Notes under the pieces: model-generated
What the model saw: the letters and a program-made list of their open reading frames with translations, nothing else
The model's database searches: none
Told to the model about the DNA's origin: nothing
Assembly (NCBI RefSeq): GCF_029846235.1
Contig: NZ_JARVWP010000022.1
Span: 1 to 64,000 of the forward strand
Source: Bradyrhizobium sp. CER78
GTDB lineage: Bacteria; Pseudomonadota; Alphaproteobacteria; Rhizobiales; Xanthobacteraceae
Direction: 5' to 3'
Length of the DNA stretch: 64,000 nt
Position numbers and translations under genes: made by a program
Shown here: piece by piece, positions 7,166-16,315 of the stretch
Layout of the letters: the number at the start of each line of letters is the position of its first letter
Numbering within the stretch: the stretch's first letter is position 1

Positions 7166-8965
7166 ATGAAACCGACTGATATCTCGGCGCCTGATTACTT
7201 TCATAAAGTAGTCGATTGCCAATGGGCCTGCCCCGCACACACCCCTGTTCCCGAGTACATCCGGTTGATTGCTGAGGGGCGTTACAGCGACGCCTACATG
7301 ATCAATTGGCAGTCCAACGTGTTCCCCGGCATTCTCGGGCGCACCTGTGACCGTCCATGCGAGCCAGCCTGCCGCCGCGGCCGAGTCGAGGACAATCCGG
7401 TCGCGATCTGCCGCCTGAAGCGCGTCGCCGCCGACTTCAAGGACGACATCAAGCATCGGCTGCCGAAGCCGGGGCCGAAGAACGGCAAGCGCATCGCGCT
7501 GGTCGGTGGCGGCCCCGCCTCGCTGGCGGTGGCGCGCGATCTCGCGCCGCTCGGCTATCACTGCACCGTGTTCGACGGCGATCCCAAGGCCGGCGGCATG
7601 ATGCGCAGCCAGATTCCGAAATTCCGCCTGCCCGACAGCGTGATCGACGAGGAGACCGACTACATCCTCGGCCTCGGCGTCGAGTTCAAGGGCGGCCAGC
7701 GCGTCGACAGCCTGAAGCAGTTGCTCTCCGAGAATTATGACGCGATCTTCGTCGGAAGCGGCGCGCCGCGCGGCCGCGAGCTCGACATTCCCGGCCGCAA
7801 GGAAGCCGGCGCCAACATCCATATCGGCATCGAGTGGCTCGCCAACGTCTCGTTCGGCCATGTCGACAAGATCGGCCGCCGCGTCATCGTGCTCGGCGGC
7901 GGCAACACCGCGATGGATTGCTGCCGCACCGCACGCCGCCTCGGCGGCGAGAGCGTCAAGGTGGTCGTCCGCTCCGGCTTCGAGGAAATGAAGGCCTCGC
8001 CGTGGGAGAAGGAAGACGCCATCCACGAGGACATCCCGATCCTCAACTACATGGTGCCGGTGGCGTTCAAGCATGTCGCCGGCAAGCTGATCGGCGTCAC
8101 CTTCCAGAAGGTGCGGGCCGAATACGATGACAAGGGCCGGCGCAATCTGGTGCCCTCGGGCGAGCCGGACGAGACCATCCCCTGCGACGATGTGCTCGTT
8201 GCGGTCGGCCAGGAGAATGCGTTCCCCTGGATCGAAGCCGATTGCGGCATCGAATTCGACAAGTGGCACATGCCGAAGGTCGACCCCAAGACGTTCGTCT
8301 CGACCAATCCGAAGGTGTTCTTCGGCGGCGACGCGGCGTTCGGGCCGAAGAACATCATCTGGGCGGTGGCGCACGGCCATGACGCCGCGCTCTCCATTCA
8401 CAAGATGCTGTCCGGCGAGGACATCAACGAGCGCCCGCTGCCCGAGGTGCACGTCTCCTCGCAGAAGATGGGCATCCACGAGTGGAGCTACGACAACGAC
8501 ATCTCCGCCGACAAGCGCTTCAAGGTGCCGCATCGCGACAAGGTGGTCGCGCTGAAGGACATCCGCGCCGAGGTCGAGCTCGGTTACGACCTCAAGCTCG
8601 CGCTCGGCGAGGCGCAGCGCTGCCTGAACTGCGACGTGCAGACGGTGTTTTCCGCGCCGCTGTGCATCGAATGCGACGCCTGCGTCGACATCTGTCCGAT
8701 GGACTGCATCAGCTTCACCGAGAACGGTGAGGAGGACGATTTGCGGCAGCGGCTGAAGGCCCCCTCGCCGCATCACGACCAGGCGCTCTACGTCTCCGGC
8801 GACCTGAAGACCGGCCGCGTCATGGTGAAAGACGAAGACGTCTGCCTGCATTGCGGACTGTGTGCCGAGCGCTGCCCGACCGGCGCCTGGGACATGCAGA
8901 AGTACCTCATCGATATGGTTCAAGCGGGATCAACATGTCAGTCCAAAGCCCGATCAGCAGCGTAA
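7166..8965 (+). CDS. GltD-like FAD/NAD(P) oxidoreductase with fused 2[4Fe-4S] ferredoxin domain
   Basis: 599 residues; start ATG 7166 after AAAGGTAGGA. The N-terminal region (about 15-90) is the iron-sulfur domain of glutamate-synthase small-subunit relatives, with Cys18 and Cys22 and the CDRPCEPACRRG cluster. Next come an FAD dinucleotide fold (IALVGGGPASLAVARDL), a second NAD(P)-binding fold (RVIVLGGGNTAMDCCRTA) and, near the C-terminus, two [4Fe-4S] motifs (CIECDACVDICPMDC and CLHCGLCAERCPTG). This architecture passes electrons between NAD(P)H, flavin and ferredoxin-type clusters. The next two genes encode a 2-oxoacid:ferredoxin oxidoreductase, and the last 31 bp overlap the first of them, so this protein is probably its dedicated electron carrier or NAD(P) coupling subunit. 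The direction of electron flow cannot be read from sequence. Confidence 0.88.
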   Translation: MKPTDISAPDYFHKVVDCQWACPAHTPVPEYIRLIAEGRYSDAYMINWQSNVFPGILGRTCDRPCEPACRRGRVEDNPVAICRLKRVAADFKDDIKHRLPKPGPKNGKRIALVGGGPASLAVARDLAPLGYHCTVFDGDPKAGGMMRSQIPKFRLPDSVIDEETDYILGLGVEFKGGQRVDSLKQLLSENYDAIFVGSGAPRGRELDIPGRKEAGANIHIGIEWLANVSFGHVDKIGRRVIVLGGGNTAMDCCRTARRLGGESVKVVVRSGFEEMKASPWEKEDAIHEDIPILNYMVPVAFKHVAGKLIGVTFQKVRAEYDDKGRRNLVPSGEPDETIPCDDVLVAVGQENAFPWIEADCGIEFDKWHMPKVDPKTFVSTNPKVFFGGDAAFGPKNIIWAVAHGHDAALSIHKMLSGEDINERPLPEVHVSSQKMGIHEWSYDNDISADKRFKVPHRDKVVALKDIRAEVELGYDLKLALGEAQRCLNCDVQTVFSAPLCIECDACVDICPMDCISFTENGEEDDLRQRLKAPSPHHDQALYVSGDLKTGRVMVKDEDVCLHCGLCAERCPTGAWDMQKYLIDMVQAGSTCQSKARSAA

Positions 8966-10782
8966 ACGACTTCGTCGTCCGCTTCGCCAACGTCAACGGT
9001 TCGGGCTCGGCTTCCGCGAACGAACTGTTCGCGCGTTCGATCCTGCGTCACGGCGTGCCGGTCTCGCCACGCAACATCTTCCCCTCCAACATCCAGGGCC
9101 TGCCGACCTGGTACGAGGTGCGCGTCACCGAGGACGGCCATCTCGGCGCTCGCGGCGGCGTCGACATGATGGTGGCGATGAACCCGCAGACCTGGGACAA
9201 GGACGTCGCCTCGATCGAGCCCGGCGGCTATCTGTTCTACGATTCGACCAAGCCGATGCCGTCGTCGAAATTCCGCGAGGACATCACCGTCATCGGCGTG
9301 CCGCTGACCGCGATCACCAACTCGACCTACACCGATCCCAGGCAGCGCCAGCTGTTCAAGAACATCATCTATCTCGGCGCGCTCTGCGCCCTGCTCGACC
9401 TCGATCCCAAGGTGGTCGAGCAGCTGATCGGCGAACAGTACAAGGGCAAGGAGAAGCTGCTGTCCTCCAACGTCCATGCGCTGCATCTCGGCCGCGACTG
9501 GGCGCTGCAGAACCTGAAATGCCCGCTCGGGCTGCGGGTGAAGAAGTCCGACAAGGTCGGCGACCGCATCTTCATGGAAGGCAACAGCGCGGCCGCGCTC
9601 GGCGCCGTCTATGGCGGCGCCACCGTCTGCGCCTGGTATCCGATCACGCCGTCATCGTCGGTGGCGGAAGCCTTCACCAGCCATTGCAAGAAGTATCGTC
9701 ACGATCCCGAGACCGGCAAGGCGAAATACGCCATTGTGCAGGGCGAGGACGAGCTTGCCTCGATCGGCATCGTGATCGGCGCCTCCTGGAACGGCGCGCG
9801 GGCTTTCACGGCGACCTCAGGCCCCGGCATCTCGCTGATGACCGAGTTCATCGGCCTGTCCTATTTCGCCGAGATCCCGGCCGTGATCATGAATATCCAG
9901 CGCGCCGGCCCCTCCACGGGCATGCCGACCCGCACCCAGCAATGCGACGTGATCGCCTGCGCCTATGCTTCGCACGGCGATACCAAGCACGTGCTGCTGT
10001 TCCCGGAAGATCCGGCGGAGGCGTTCGAATTCGCCGCCGCCGCGTTCGATCTCGCCGAGCGGCTGCAGACCACGATCTTCCTGATGCTCGATCTCGACAT
10101 CGGCATGAACCACCGGCTGTGCCGCCCGCTGAAGTGGGACGACGCCAAGCAATACGACCGCGGCAAGGTGATGACGGCGGAGATGCTCGAGGAAGGCCGC
10201 GACTTCGGCCGCTATCTCGACGTCGATGGCGACGGCATCCCCTACCGCACCTATCCCGGCACGCATCCGACCAAGGGCTCCTACTTCACCCGCGGCACCT
10301 CGCGCGACCGCTATGCGCGCTATTCCGAGGAAGGCGCCGTCTACGCCGACAATATGCAGCGCCTGGTGCGCAAGTTCGAGACCGCGCAGGACATGGTGCC
10401 GCGGCCGCTGCAAGCCAACGCAGCGAAGCCGACCAAATACGGCGTGCTGTATTTCGGCTCGACCTCGCCCGCGATGGACGAGGCGATCGGGATTTTGGAG
10501 GCGCGCGGCCATCAGCTCGACCGCATGCGCATCCGCGCCTTCCCGTTCCACTCCAGTGTCGCAAGCTTCATCGCCGACCACGACTTCGTCTACGTGGTCG
10601 AGCAGAACCGCGACGCGCAGCTGCGTCAGCTGATCGTCAACGAGAACGGCATCGACCCAGTCAGGCTGGTGCCGATCCTGCACTATGACGGCACGCCGAT
10701 CACCGCGCGCTTCATCGCCAACGCGATCGGCGACCACCAGGATCATCTCAAGGTGACCCCTCTCCGCAAGGCCGTAACATGA
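8935..10782 (+). CDS. korA: 2-oxoacid:ferredoxin oxidoreductase alpha subunit (fused gamma-alpha)
   Basis: 615 residues from ATG 8935, which begins MSVQSPISSVNDF. I reject the longer in-frame extension because it reads through the coding end of the upstream gene. Residues about 12-195 match the gamma domain of pyruvate/2-oxoacid ferredoxin oxidoreductases (FVVRFANVNGSGSASANELF), and from about 210 the alpha domain follows (GNSAAALGAVYGGATVCAWY then PITPSSSVAEAF). The thiamine-pyrophosphate site is supplied by KorB, encoded next with a 4-bp ATGA overlap. The fused gamma-alpha form is typical of bacterial 2-oxoglutarate oxidoreductases, which make succinyl-CoA and reduced ferredoxin or run in reverse. 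2-oxoglutarate as substrate is the likely but unproven assignment; branched 2-oxoacids or pyruvate are alternatives. Confidence 0.87.
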   Translation: MSVQSPISSVNDFVVRFANVNGSGSASANELFARSILRHGVPVSPRNIFPSNIQGLPTWYEVRVTEDGHLGARGGVDMMVAMNPQTWDKDVASIEPGGYLFYDSTKPMPSSKFREDITVIGVPLTAITNSTYTDPRQRQLFKNIIYLGALCALLDLDPKVVEQLIGEQYKGKEKLLSSNVHALHLGRDWALQNLKCPLGLRVKKSDKVGDRIFMEGNSAAALGAVYGGATVCAWYPITPSSSVAEAFTSHCKKYRHDPETGKAKYAIVQGEDELASIGIVIGASWNGARAFTATSGPGISLMTEFIGLSYFAEIPAVIMNIQRAGPSTGMPTRTQQCDVIACAYASHGDTKHVLLFPEDPAEAFEFAAAAFDLAERLQTTIFLMLDLDIGMNHRLCRPLKWDDAKQYDRGKVMTAEMLEEGRDFGRYLDVDGDGIPYRTYPGTHPTKGSYFTRGTSRDRYARYSEEGAVYADNMQRLVRKFETAQDMVPRPLQANAAKPTKYGVLYFGSTSPAMDEAIGILEARGHQLDRMRIRAFPFHSSVASFIADHDFVYVVEQNRDAQLRQLIVNENGIDPVRLVPILHYDGTPITARFIANAIGDHQDHLKVTPLRKAVT

Positions 10783-11834
10783 CCTACATTGCAAAGCCGA
10801 AGTTTCATCATCCCGGCCTGAAGAAGAACGAGCTGGGCTATACCCATCGCGACTACGAGGGCAAGATCTCGACGCTGTGCGCCGGCTGCGGCCACGATTC
10901 GATCACCGCCTCGATCATCGAGGCCTGCTACGAGCTCTCGATCGAGCCGCACCGGGTGGCGAAGATTTCCGGCATCGGCTGCTCGTCGAAGACCCCGGAC
11001 TATTTCCTCGGCAATTCGCACGGCTTCAACTCGGTGCATGGCCGCATGCCGTCGGTCCTGACCGGCGCCAACCTCGCCAACCGCGACCTGATCTATCTCG
11101 GCGTCTCCGGCGACGGCGATTCCGCCTCGATCGGCTTCGGCCAGTTCGCGCATTCGATCCGGCGCGCCGTCAACATGACCTACATCGTCGAGAACAACGG
11201 CGTGTACGGCCTGACCAAGGGCCAGTTCTCGGCGACCGCCGACCGCGGCTCGAAGTCCAAGAAGGGCGTTACCAACACCGACAATGCGATCGACCTGGTC
11301 GCGATCGCCTTGCAGCTTGGCGCCACCTTCGTGGCGCGCTCCTTCTCCGGCGACAAGACGCAATTGGTACCGCTGATCGCGGCTGCGATCCGGCACAAGG
11401 GCGCGTCGTTCATCGACGTGATCAGCCCCTGCATCGCCTTCAACAACCACGCCGGCTCGACCAAGAGTTTCGACTATGTCCGCGAACACAATGACGCGGT
11501 GAACCGGCTCGACGTGTTGGTCGGCCGCGAGCCGATCAGCGTCGACTATGCGCCGGGCACCGTGCAGGTGGTCGAGCAGCATGACGGTTCCAGGCTCGCG
11601 CTGCGCAAGCTCGATGCCGACTACGATCCGCATGATCGGCTGGGCGCGATGACCTTCCTGCAGAAGCACGCGGCCAAGGGCCAGATCGTCACCGGACTGC
11701 TCTATGTCGATCCGGACGCCGAGGATCTGCACACCCATCTCGACACCGTCGAGACGCCGCTCAACACGATGGACGAACGGGCGCTGTGCCCCGGCTCAGC
11801 CGTGCTGGACAAGATCAACGCCAGCTTGCGCTGA
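10779..11834 (+). CDS. korB: 2-oxoacid:ferredoxin oxidoreductase beta subunit
   Basis: 351 residues; its ATG overlaps the KorA stop (ATGA at 10779). It carries the thiamine-diphosphate site: LCAGCGHDSI near residue 30, GIGCSSKTPDYF, and the metal/diphosphate motif GVSGDGDSASIG with downstream NNGVYGLTKGQF. Cysteines in the CAGCGH and GCSS motifs are the usual ligands of the beta-subunit [4Fe-4S] cluster. Together with KorA it decarboxylates a 2-oxoacid and transfers the acyl group to CoA. The length matches bacterial KorB (about 340). A strong hairpin follows the stop codon and closes the three-gene operon. Confidence 0.9.
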   Translation: MTYIAKPKFHHPGLKKNELGYTHRDYEGKISTLCAGCGHDSITASIIEACYELSIEPHRVAKISGIGCSSKTPDYFLGNSHGFNSVHGRMPSVLTGANLANRDLIYLGVSGDGDSASIGFGQFAHSIRRAVNMTYIVENNGVYGLTKGQFSATADRGSKSKKGVTNTDNAIDLVAIALQLGATFVARSFSGDKTQLVPLIAAAIRHKGASFIDVISPCIAFNNHAGSTKSFDYVREHNDAVNRLDVLVGREPISVDYAPGTVQVVEQHDGSRLALRKLDADYDPHDRLGAMTFLQKHAAKGQIVTGLLYVDPDAEDLHTHLDTVETPLNTMDERALCPGSAVLDKINASLR

Positions 11835-11851
11835 CACTCGACCTGGTTTCG

Positions 11852-11886
11852 AATCGGGCCTTCCGGCGCTGTCGGGAGGCCCGATT
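11852..11886 (+). terminator. Intrinsic terminator of the kor operon
   Basis: aatcgggccttcc (11852-11864) pairs with gggaggcccgatt (11874-11886): a 13-bp stem with one wobble and a 9-nt loop, followed by ttcgttt. It starts 17 bp after the korB stop and ends 11 bp before the convergent ABC binding-protein gene, so it may stop transcription from both sides. Confidence 0.75.
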
Positions 11887-11897
11887 TTCGTTTGGAG

Positions 11898-13094
11898 CTA
11901 CTTGTCGCTCAAGACGTCGCCGAACAATGCCCAGGACTTGCCGTCGAACCGCGCCATCTGGATCTGGCGGATCGGCGTCACATTGTCGGGCTCGGTCTGC
12001 ACCTTGATGCCCGGCAGCAGCATCGGCAATTCCAGCGCCTTCAGATTGGTCGCCTGCTTGATGATGTTGGCGCGGCTGTAGTCGCCGTTGCAGTTCTTCA
12101 GCACCGCCGTCATGACCTGCGCGACCGTGTAGCCCTGCACGTTGAACAGATCGCCCGGGCTCGCATTCGGCTGGTACTTCTTCATCCAGGCCGCAAACTC
12201 CTGCTGTGCGGGATCGTCGGCCCAGCGCGGATCGGTCGGGTCCTTCAGGTAGAGACCGGTCACGACACCGATGACGTTCTCGAGCCCCGCAGGTTCAAGT
12301 ACCGCAGACACGGAGTTGGAGACGGTCGGCAGGATGGTGAGCGGCTTCCAGCCCATGCTCGCCGCCTTGCGCAGCGCTTGCGCGGCGAATTTCGGCGTGG
12401 CCTCGGCGAAGAATACGTCCGCGCCGGACTCGCGCATCGTCACCATCTGGGAATCGATGGTCGGGTCGGTCGTGAGGTAGGTGGTCTCGGCGACGATCTG
12501 GCCGACATGCTCGCCAAGTCCGTCCTTGAATCCCTTGAGATAGTCCTTGCCGGCGTCTTCGTTCGGCGTGATGACTGCGATCTTCGCGTCCGGCTTGGTC
12601 TTCAGGATGTACTTTGCATAGAGCCGGCCTTCGAGCTCGTAGGTCGGATTGAAGCCGACCGTCCACGGGAACTGCTTCGGATCGTTCCAGCGCGTCGCGC
12701 CTGACGACACGAACAGCTGAGGCACCTTCTTGATGTTGAGATACTTCTGCACCGAGATGTTGGGCGCGGTGCCGACCGCGCTGAAGATCGCGAGCACCTC
12801 GTCCTGCTCGACCAGCTTGCGGGTCTGCTCGACGGTCTTCGACGGCGAATAGGCATCGTCGAGACTCTCGAACTCGATCTTGCGGCCGTTGATGCCGCCC
12901 TGATCGTTGAGCATCTGGAAGTAGGCAGCTTCGGCGCGCGCGATCGTGCCGTAGGCCGACGCCGGGCCGCTATAGGGCGCGGTGTTTCCTATTCTGATCG
13001 CGGAATCGGCAGCAACGGATGGCGAGATCGACGAGGCTGTGAGCGCGGTGACGGCGAGAAGGCCCGCCAGGCAAGAGCGAGTTGACAAGAGCAT
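11898..13094 (-). CDS. ABC transporter substrate-binding protein, branched-chain amino acid type
   Basis: 398 residues with a Sec signal at the N-terminus (LLAVTALTASSISPSVAADS). The mature protein is a type I periplasmic receptor (LivJ/Peripla_BP_6 group): IRIGNTAPYSGPASAYGTI, LNDQGGINGRKIEFESLDD, then LVEQDEVLAIFSAVGT and KIAVITPNEDAGKDYLKGF. Rhizobia have many such receptors for amino acids, amides or aromatic acids, so the ligand is open. No LivHMGF permease or ATPase genes flank it, making it an orphan receptor. It is convergent with the kor operon. The ATG at 13094 is preceded by AAAAGGAT, a close but usable site. Confidence 0.87.
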   Translation of the reverse strand: MLLSTRSCLAGLLAVTALTASSISPSVAADSAIRIGNTAPYSGPASAYGTIARAEAAYFQMLNDQGGINGRKIEFESLDDAYSPSKTVEQTRKLVEQDEVLAIFSAVGTAPNISVQKYLNIKKVPQLFVSSGATRWNDPKQFPWTVGFNPTYELEGRLYAKYILKTKPDAKIAVITPNEDAGKDYLKGFKDGLGEHVGQIVAETTYLTTDPTIDSQMVTMRESGADVFFAEATPKFAAQALRKAASMGWKPLTILPTVSNSVSAVLEPAGLENVIGVVTGLYLKDPTDPRWADDPAQQEFAAWMKKYQPNASPGDLFNVQGYTVAQVMTAVLKNCNGDYSRANIIKQATNLKALELPMLLPGIKVQTEPDNVTPIRQIQMARFDGKSWALFGDVLSDK

Positions 13095-13344
13095 ATCCTT
13101 TTCTTGGTTTTCTTGACGCGGCGCACCTTATCAATCGCGTCCGCGCAGGCAATCACCAAGAAGACTCGGCGAAATTTCCGCATGCCGGCAATCACGTTCG
13201 CGCGGAACATGATGCGCTTCGAGAGGCTCGAATGTTGCCGCGATGTTCATGATGTGAGCCTTCGATGGAAATGAAGGTTCACCAGGCAAGACACGCATTC
13301 CGCGCGGCAGTCACCGCGCGTTGCTGTTCTCGATTATGTGATGC
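13095..13344. other. Intergenic region with a GC-rich hairpin
   Basis: 250 bp between the ABC receptor start and the SpoVR stop (both minus strand) hold the receptor promoter and the end of the SpoVR operon. A perfect 7-bp stem, cgcgcgg (13301-13307) with ccgcgcg (13314-13320), lies 25 bp beyond the SpoVR stop; it lacks a T-run and is only a weak terminator candidate. No gene is apparent. Confidence 0.4.
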
Positions 13345-14889
13345 TCAAGCGGCGACCGCAGCGGCGCGCGGGCTGACCACATATTCCTTCAGCACCTTGT
13401 CGGTGCCGTCGACTTCGGTCAGCGCGACATCGTAGGACCACAGATCGGCGAGATGCTGCAGCACGCGCCGCGCGTCGGTCTCGTTGAGCTGCGCGCCCTT
13501 CACGGTGGTGTGACGCAGCATCAGGCGGCGATCGCCGTCGAGATCGACATCCATGACCTCGATATTGGCGTCGACGAAGCCGACGTCGTACTGCCGCGCC
13601 AGCTCGCGCCGCACCCGGCGATAGCCGCGCTCGTCATGGATCGCATCGACCTTGATCCCCTGGCTTTCAGCCGGATCGTCGTGCAGATGGAACATGCGGA
13701 AACGCCGGATCAGCGCCGGGCTGAGGAACTGGTTGATGAAGCTCTCGTCGCGGTAGTTGCTCCAGATCTCGCGCAGCACGCCCTCGACGTCGCCCTTTCC
13801 GGCGATATCGGGGAACCAGTCGCGGTCCTCGTCCTCGGGGTTCTTCACGATGCGCTCGATGTCCTGCATCATGGCAAAGCCGAGCGCATAAGGGTTGAAG
13901 CCAGAATAGCGGCGATCGTCGAACTCGGGCTGGAACACCACGTTGGTGTGCGATTGCAGGAATTCAAGGAAATTGCCGTCGGTGATGCGGCCCTGCTGAT
14001 GCAGCCGGCTCATGATGCGGTAATGGACATAGGTCGCGGTGCCCTCGTTCATCACCTTCGTCTGGCCTTGCGGATAGAAATACTGCGCGATGTGGCGAAC
14101 GATGCGAATGAGCTCGCGCTGCCAGGGCGCAAGGCGCGGCGCGGTCTTCTCGAGGAAGTAGAGGATGTTCTCCTGCGGCAGGCCGAGCAGCGCGCGGCGG
14201 CGCTCGACGGTGAGCGCAGCCTTGCTCTTGTGCTTGGTGTTGGGCACCGTCCGCCACAAATCGTTGAACACGCTTTCCTCGTGCTGCCGGCGCTCGCCGG
14301 CACGCTTCTCCTCGGCACGCAGGTCGAGGGTCTTCTTGCCGGGATAGCGGTCGACGCCATGCGACATCAGGGCGTGCGCGGCGTCGATGGTCCGCTCCAC
14401 GGTCTCGCGGCCGTGGCGGTCCTCGCAGGCCGAGATGTAGCCCTTGGCGAATTCGAGATAGTCGAGGATGCCGTCGGCATCGGTCCACTGCTTGAACAGA
14501 TAGTTGTTCTTGAAGAAGTGATTGTGCCCGAACGCCGCGTGCGCGATCACCAGCGTCTGCATCGTCGCCGTGTTCTCCTCCATCAGATATGAAATGCACG
14601 GCGAGGAGTTGATCACGATCTCATAGGCGAGGCCCATCAGGCCCTTGCGGTACGACGCCTCCTGGAAGGCGAACTGCTTGCCGAACGACCAGTGCTTGTA
14701 GAACAGCGGCATGCCGACCGAGGAATAGGCGTCAAGCATCTGCTCGGCGGTGATCACCTCGATCTGGTTGGGATAGACGTCGAGCCCGAGCTCCGTGCGC
14801 GCGATCTTCTCGCAGGCGTCGTGAACTCGCTGCAGCGTCTGGAAATCCCAGTCGGCGCCCTCGAACAGCCGTCCCCCGGAAGATCCCAT
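13345..14889 (-). CDS. SpoVR family protein (YcgB type)
   Basis: 514 residues from ATG 14889; a TTG one codon earlier is also possible, and both lie behind AGGAAAGGG. Family features are LFEGADWDFQTLQRVHDAC at the N-terminus, the MLDAYSSVGMPLFYKHWSFG block, YEIVINSSPCISYLMEENT and YLEFAKGYISACEDRHG. The protein is cytosolic. It is the third gene of the PrkA-YeaH-SpoVR set conserved from E. coli (yeaG-yeaH, ycgB) to Bacillus. These genes are linked to starvation and stationary-phase stress in other bacteria, but the biochemical role of SpoVR is unknown. The start lies just beyond the YeaH stop, implying translational coupling. Confidence 0.93.
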   Translation of the reverse strand: MGSSGGRLFEGADWDFQTLQRVHDACEKIARTELGLDVYPNQIEVITAEQMLDAYSSVGMPLFYKHWSFGKQFAFQEASYRKGLMGLAYEIVINSSPCISYLMEENTATMQTLVIAHAAFGHNHFFKNNYLFKQWTDADGILDYLEFAKGYISACEDRHGRETVERTIDAAHALMSHGVDRYPGKKTLDLRAEEKRAGERRQHEESVFNDLWRTVPNTKHKSKAALTVERRRALLGLPQENILYFLEKTAPRLAPWQRELIRIVRHIAQYFYPQGQTKVMNEGTATYVHYRIMSRLHQQGRITDGNFLEFLQSHTNVVFQPEFDDRRYSGFNPYALGFAMMQDIERIVKNPEDEDRDWFPDIAGKGDVEGVLREIWSNYRDESFINQFLSPALIRRFRMFHLHDDPAESQGIKVDAIHDERGYRRVRRELARQYDVGFVDANIEVMDVDLDGDRRLMLRHTTVKGAQLNETDARRVLQHLADLWSYDVALTEVDGTDKVLKEYVVSPRAAAVAA

Positions 14890-14893
14890 CAAA

Positions 14894-16171
14894 CTATACC
14901 CTTTCCTGACTGGTGGTGCGGCGCTTGAACAGGTCCTGGAACACCGGGAAGATCTCGCCGCGCTCGCTCACCTTGCGCATCGACAACGGCGCGCCGTCGT
15001 TGCGCAGACGCTCATAGAGCGTCCAGAGCGAGGAGTCCGGCATGTCGAAGGTGTAGTTGGCGGCCTCGCCGACCTCGAGATAGGCGAAGAACTGGCAGAC
15101 CGGCAGGATCTTGTCGGTCAGCAGAAGCCCGGTCAGCCCGCTGTCGGACGTCATGTTGTCGCCGTCCGAAGCCTGTGCGGCGTAGATGTTCCAGTCGGCG
15201 GGGCGGAAGCGGGTGCGGACGATGTCGTTCATCGCAACCAGCGCGCTCGACACCAGCGTGCCGCCGGAAGCCGGCCCATGGAAGAACGTATCCTCGTCTA
15301 CCTCCTCGGCGCGGTCGGTGTGCCGGATGAATACGATCTCGACATGCTTGTAGCGCCGCTTCAGGAAGACGTAGAGCAGCATGTAGAACCGCTTGGCGAG
15401 GTCCTTCATGTGCTCGGACATCGAGCCCGAGACGTCCATCAGGCAGAACATCACGGCCTGCGCCACCGGCTTCGGCACCGTCTCGAAGCGGCGGTAGCGG
15501 ATGTCGATCGGATCGATGAACGGGATCCGCTTGGCCTTGGCCTTCAGCGCTTCAAGCAGCGCGAGCAGCTCGCGGCGGCGCGTATCGTCGTCGCATTCCG
15601 CAAGCTCCGCCTCGAGCGCTTCGATGTCGTCCTTGCGCGGCCGGCGCAGCGCAACACGTCGCGCCAGCGCCCGGCTCACCGTGCGGCTGATCGAGATGTT
15701 GGCCGGCGAGCCCGAGGTCGCATAACCGGCGCGCTGGAGGCCCTCGCTCTCGGTTTCCGCGAGCTTGCGCTTGGCGAGATCAGGCAGTTCGAGATCGTCG
15801 AGGAACAGATCGACGAACTCCTCGCGGCTGAGCACGAAGCGGAAGGCGTCCTCGCTGTCGCCCTCACCCGCACCGGAGCCCTTGCCGCCGCTCTGGTTCG
15901 GCCGCTGCAGCCAGTCGCCCTCGACGAACTTCTTATTGCCGGGCAGCACCATGTCACGCGTGCCGCCCTCGCGCCGGAAGCGCGGCTCGTCCATGCCGTC
16001 CAGCGGGATGGTTACCTCGCCGCCCTCCAGGACATCCTTGATGTCCCGGTTCTGCGATGACTTCTTGACGGCTCCCTGCACCAGCGCCTTGGCGCGCCGC
16101 AGGAAACGCTGGCGGTTCTCCAGGCTCTTGCTACCCGGATTCAACCGCCGATCGACGATGTGCATGACCAC
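14894..16171 (-). CDS. yeaH: YeaH/YhbH family von Willebrand A-like protein (DUF444)
   Basis: 425 residues if it starts at GTG 16171 (GAGG about 10 nt upstream); the ATG two codons later (MHIVDRRLNPGSKS) is an equally good start. The N-terminal half is charged and includes a Gly-rich stretch (PNQSGGKGSGAGEG). The C-terminal half is a vWA-like domain with a metal-ion adhesion motif, MFCLMDVSGSMSEHM (DxSxS), and a second SGGT motif. In E. coli the YeaG kinase and YeaH act in the same stress-related pathway; vWA proteins often pair with AAA+ ATPases, and PrkA has an AAA-like domain, which fits a two-protein machine. It sits between PrkA and SpoVR. The 144-bp gap to PrkA is filled by palindromic repeats. 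Confidence 0.93.
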   Translation of the reverse strand: MVMHIVDRRLNPGSKSLENRQRFLRRAKALVQGAVKKSSQNRDIKDVLEGGEVTIPLDGMDEPRFRREGGTRDMVLPGNKKFVEGDWLQRPNQSGGKGSGAGEGDSEDAFRFVLSREEFVDLFLDDLELPDLAKRKLAETESEGLQRAGYATSGSPANISISRTVSRALARRVALRRPRKDDIEALEAELAECDDDTRRRELLALLEALKAKAKRIPFIDPIDIRYRRFETVPKPVAQAVMFCLMDVSGSMSEHMKDLAKRFYMLLYVFLKRRYKHVEIVFIRHTDRAEEVDEDTFFHGPASGGTLVSSALVAMNDIVRTRFRPADWNIYAAQASDGDNMTSDSGLTGLLLTDKILPVCQFFAYLEVGEAANYTFDMPDSSLWTLYERLRNDGAPLSMRKVSERGEIFPVFQDLFKRRTTSQERV

Positions 16172-16315
16172 TTTGCATCTGCCTCGCGCCGGATGCGATT
16201 ATGACAGTCGCATCGCATTCTTATTGGACGGAACCGGACGAGACGGAAAGCCGCTGCCGGCTTTCCGGATCGTGCACTGGATTCTTGCCTGAGCATGACC
16301 TTTCCGGATCATGCT
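16172..16315. repeat. Two palindromic elements between prkA and yeaH
   Basis: ggaaagcc (16245-16252) pairs with ggctttcc (16259-16266), and gagcatga (16291-16298) pairs with tcatgctc (16309-16316). The second matches the ends of a widespread rhizobial repeated palindrome (gagcatga...tcatgctc with tttccgga inside) that I recall from many Bradyrhizobium intergenic regions. It ends exactly at the prkA stop codon, so it has inserted inside the operon. Confidence 0.6.
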
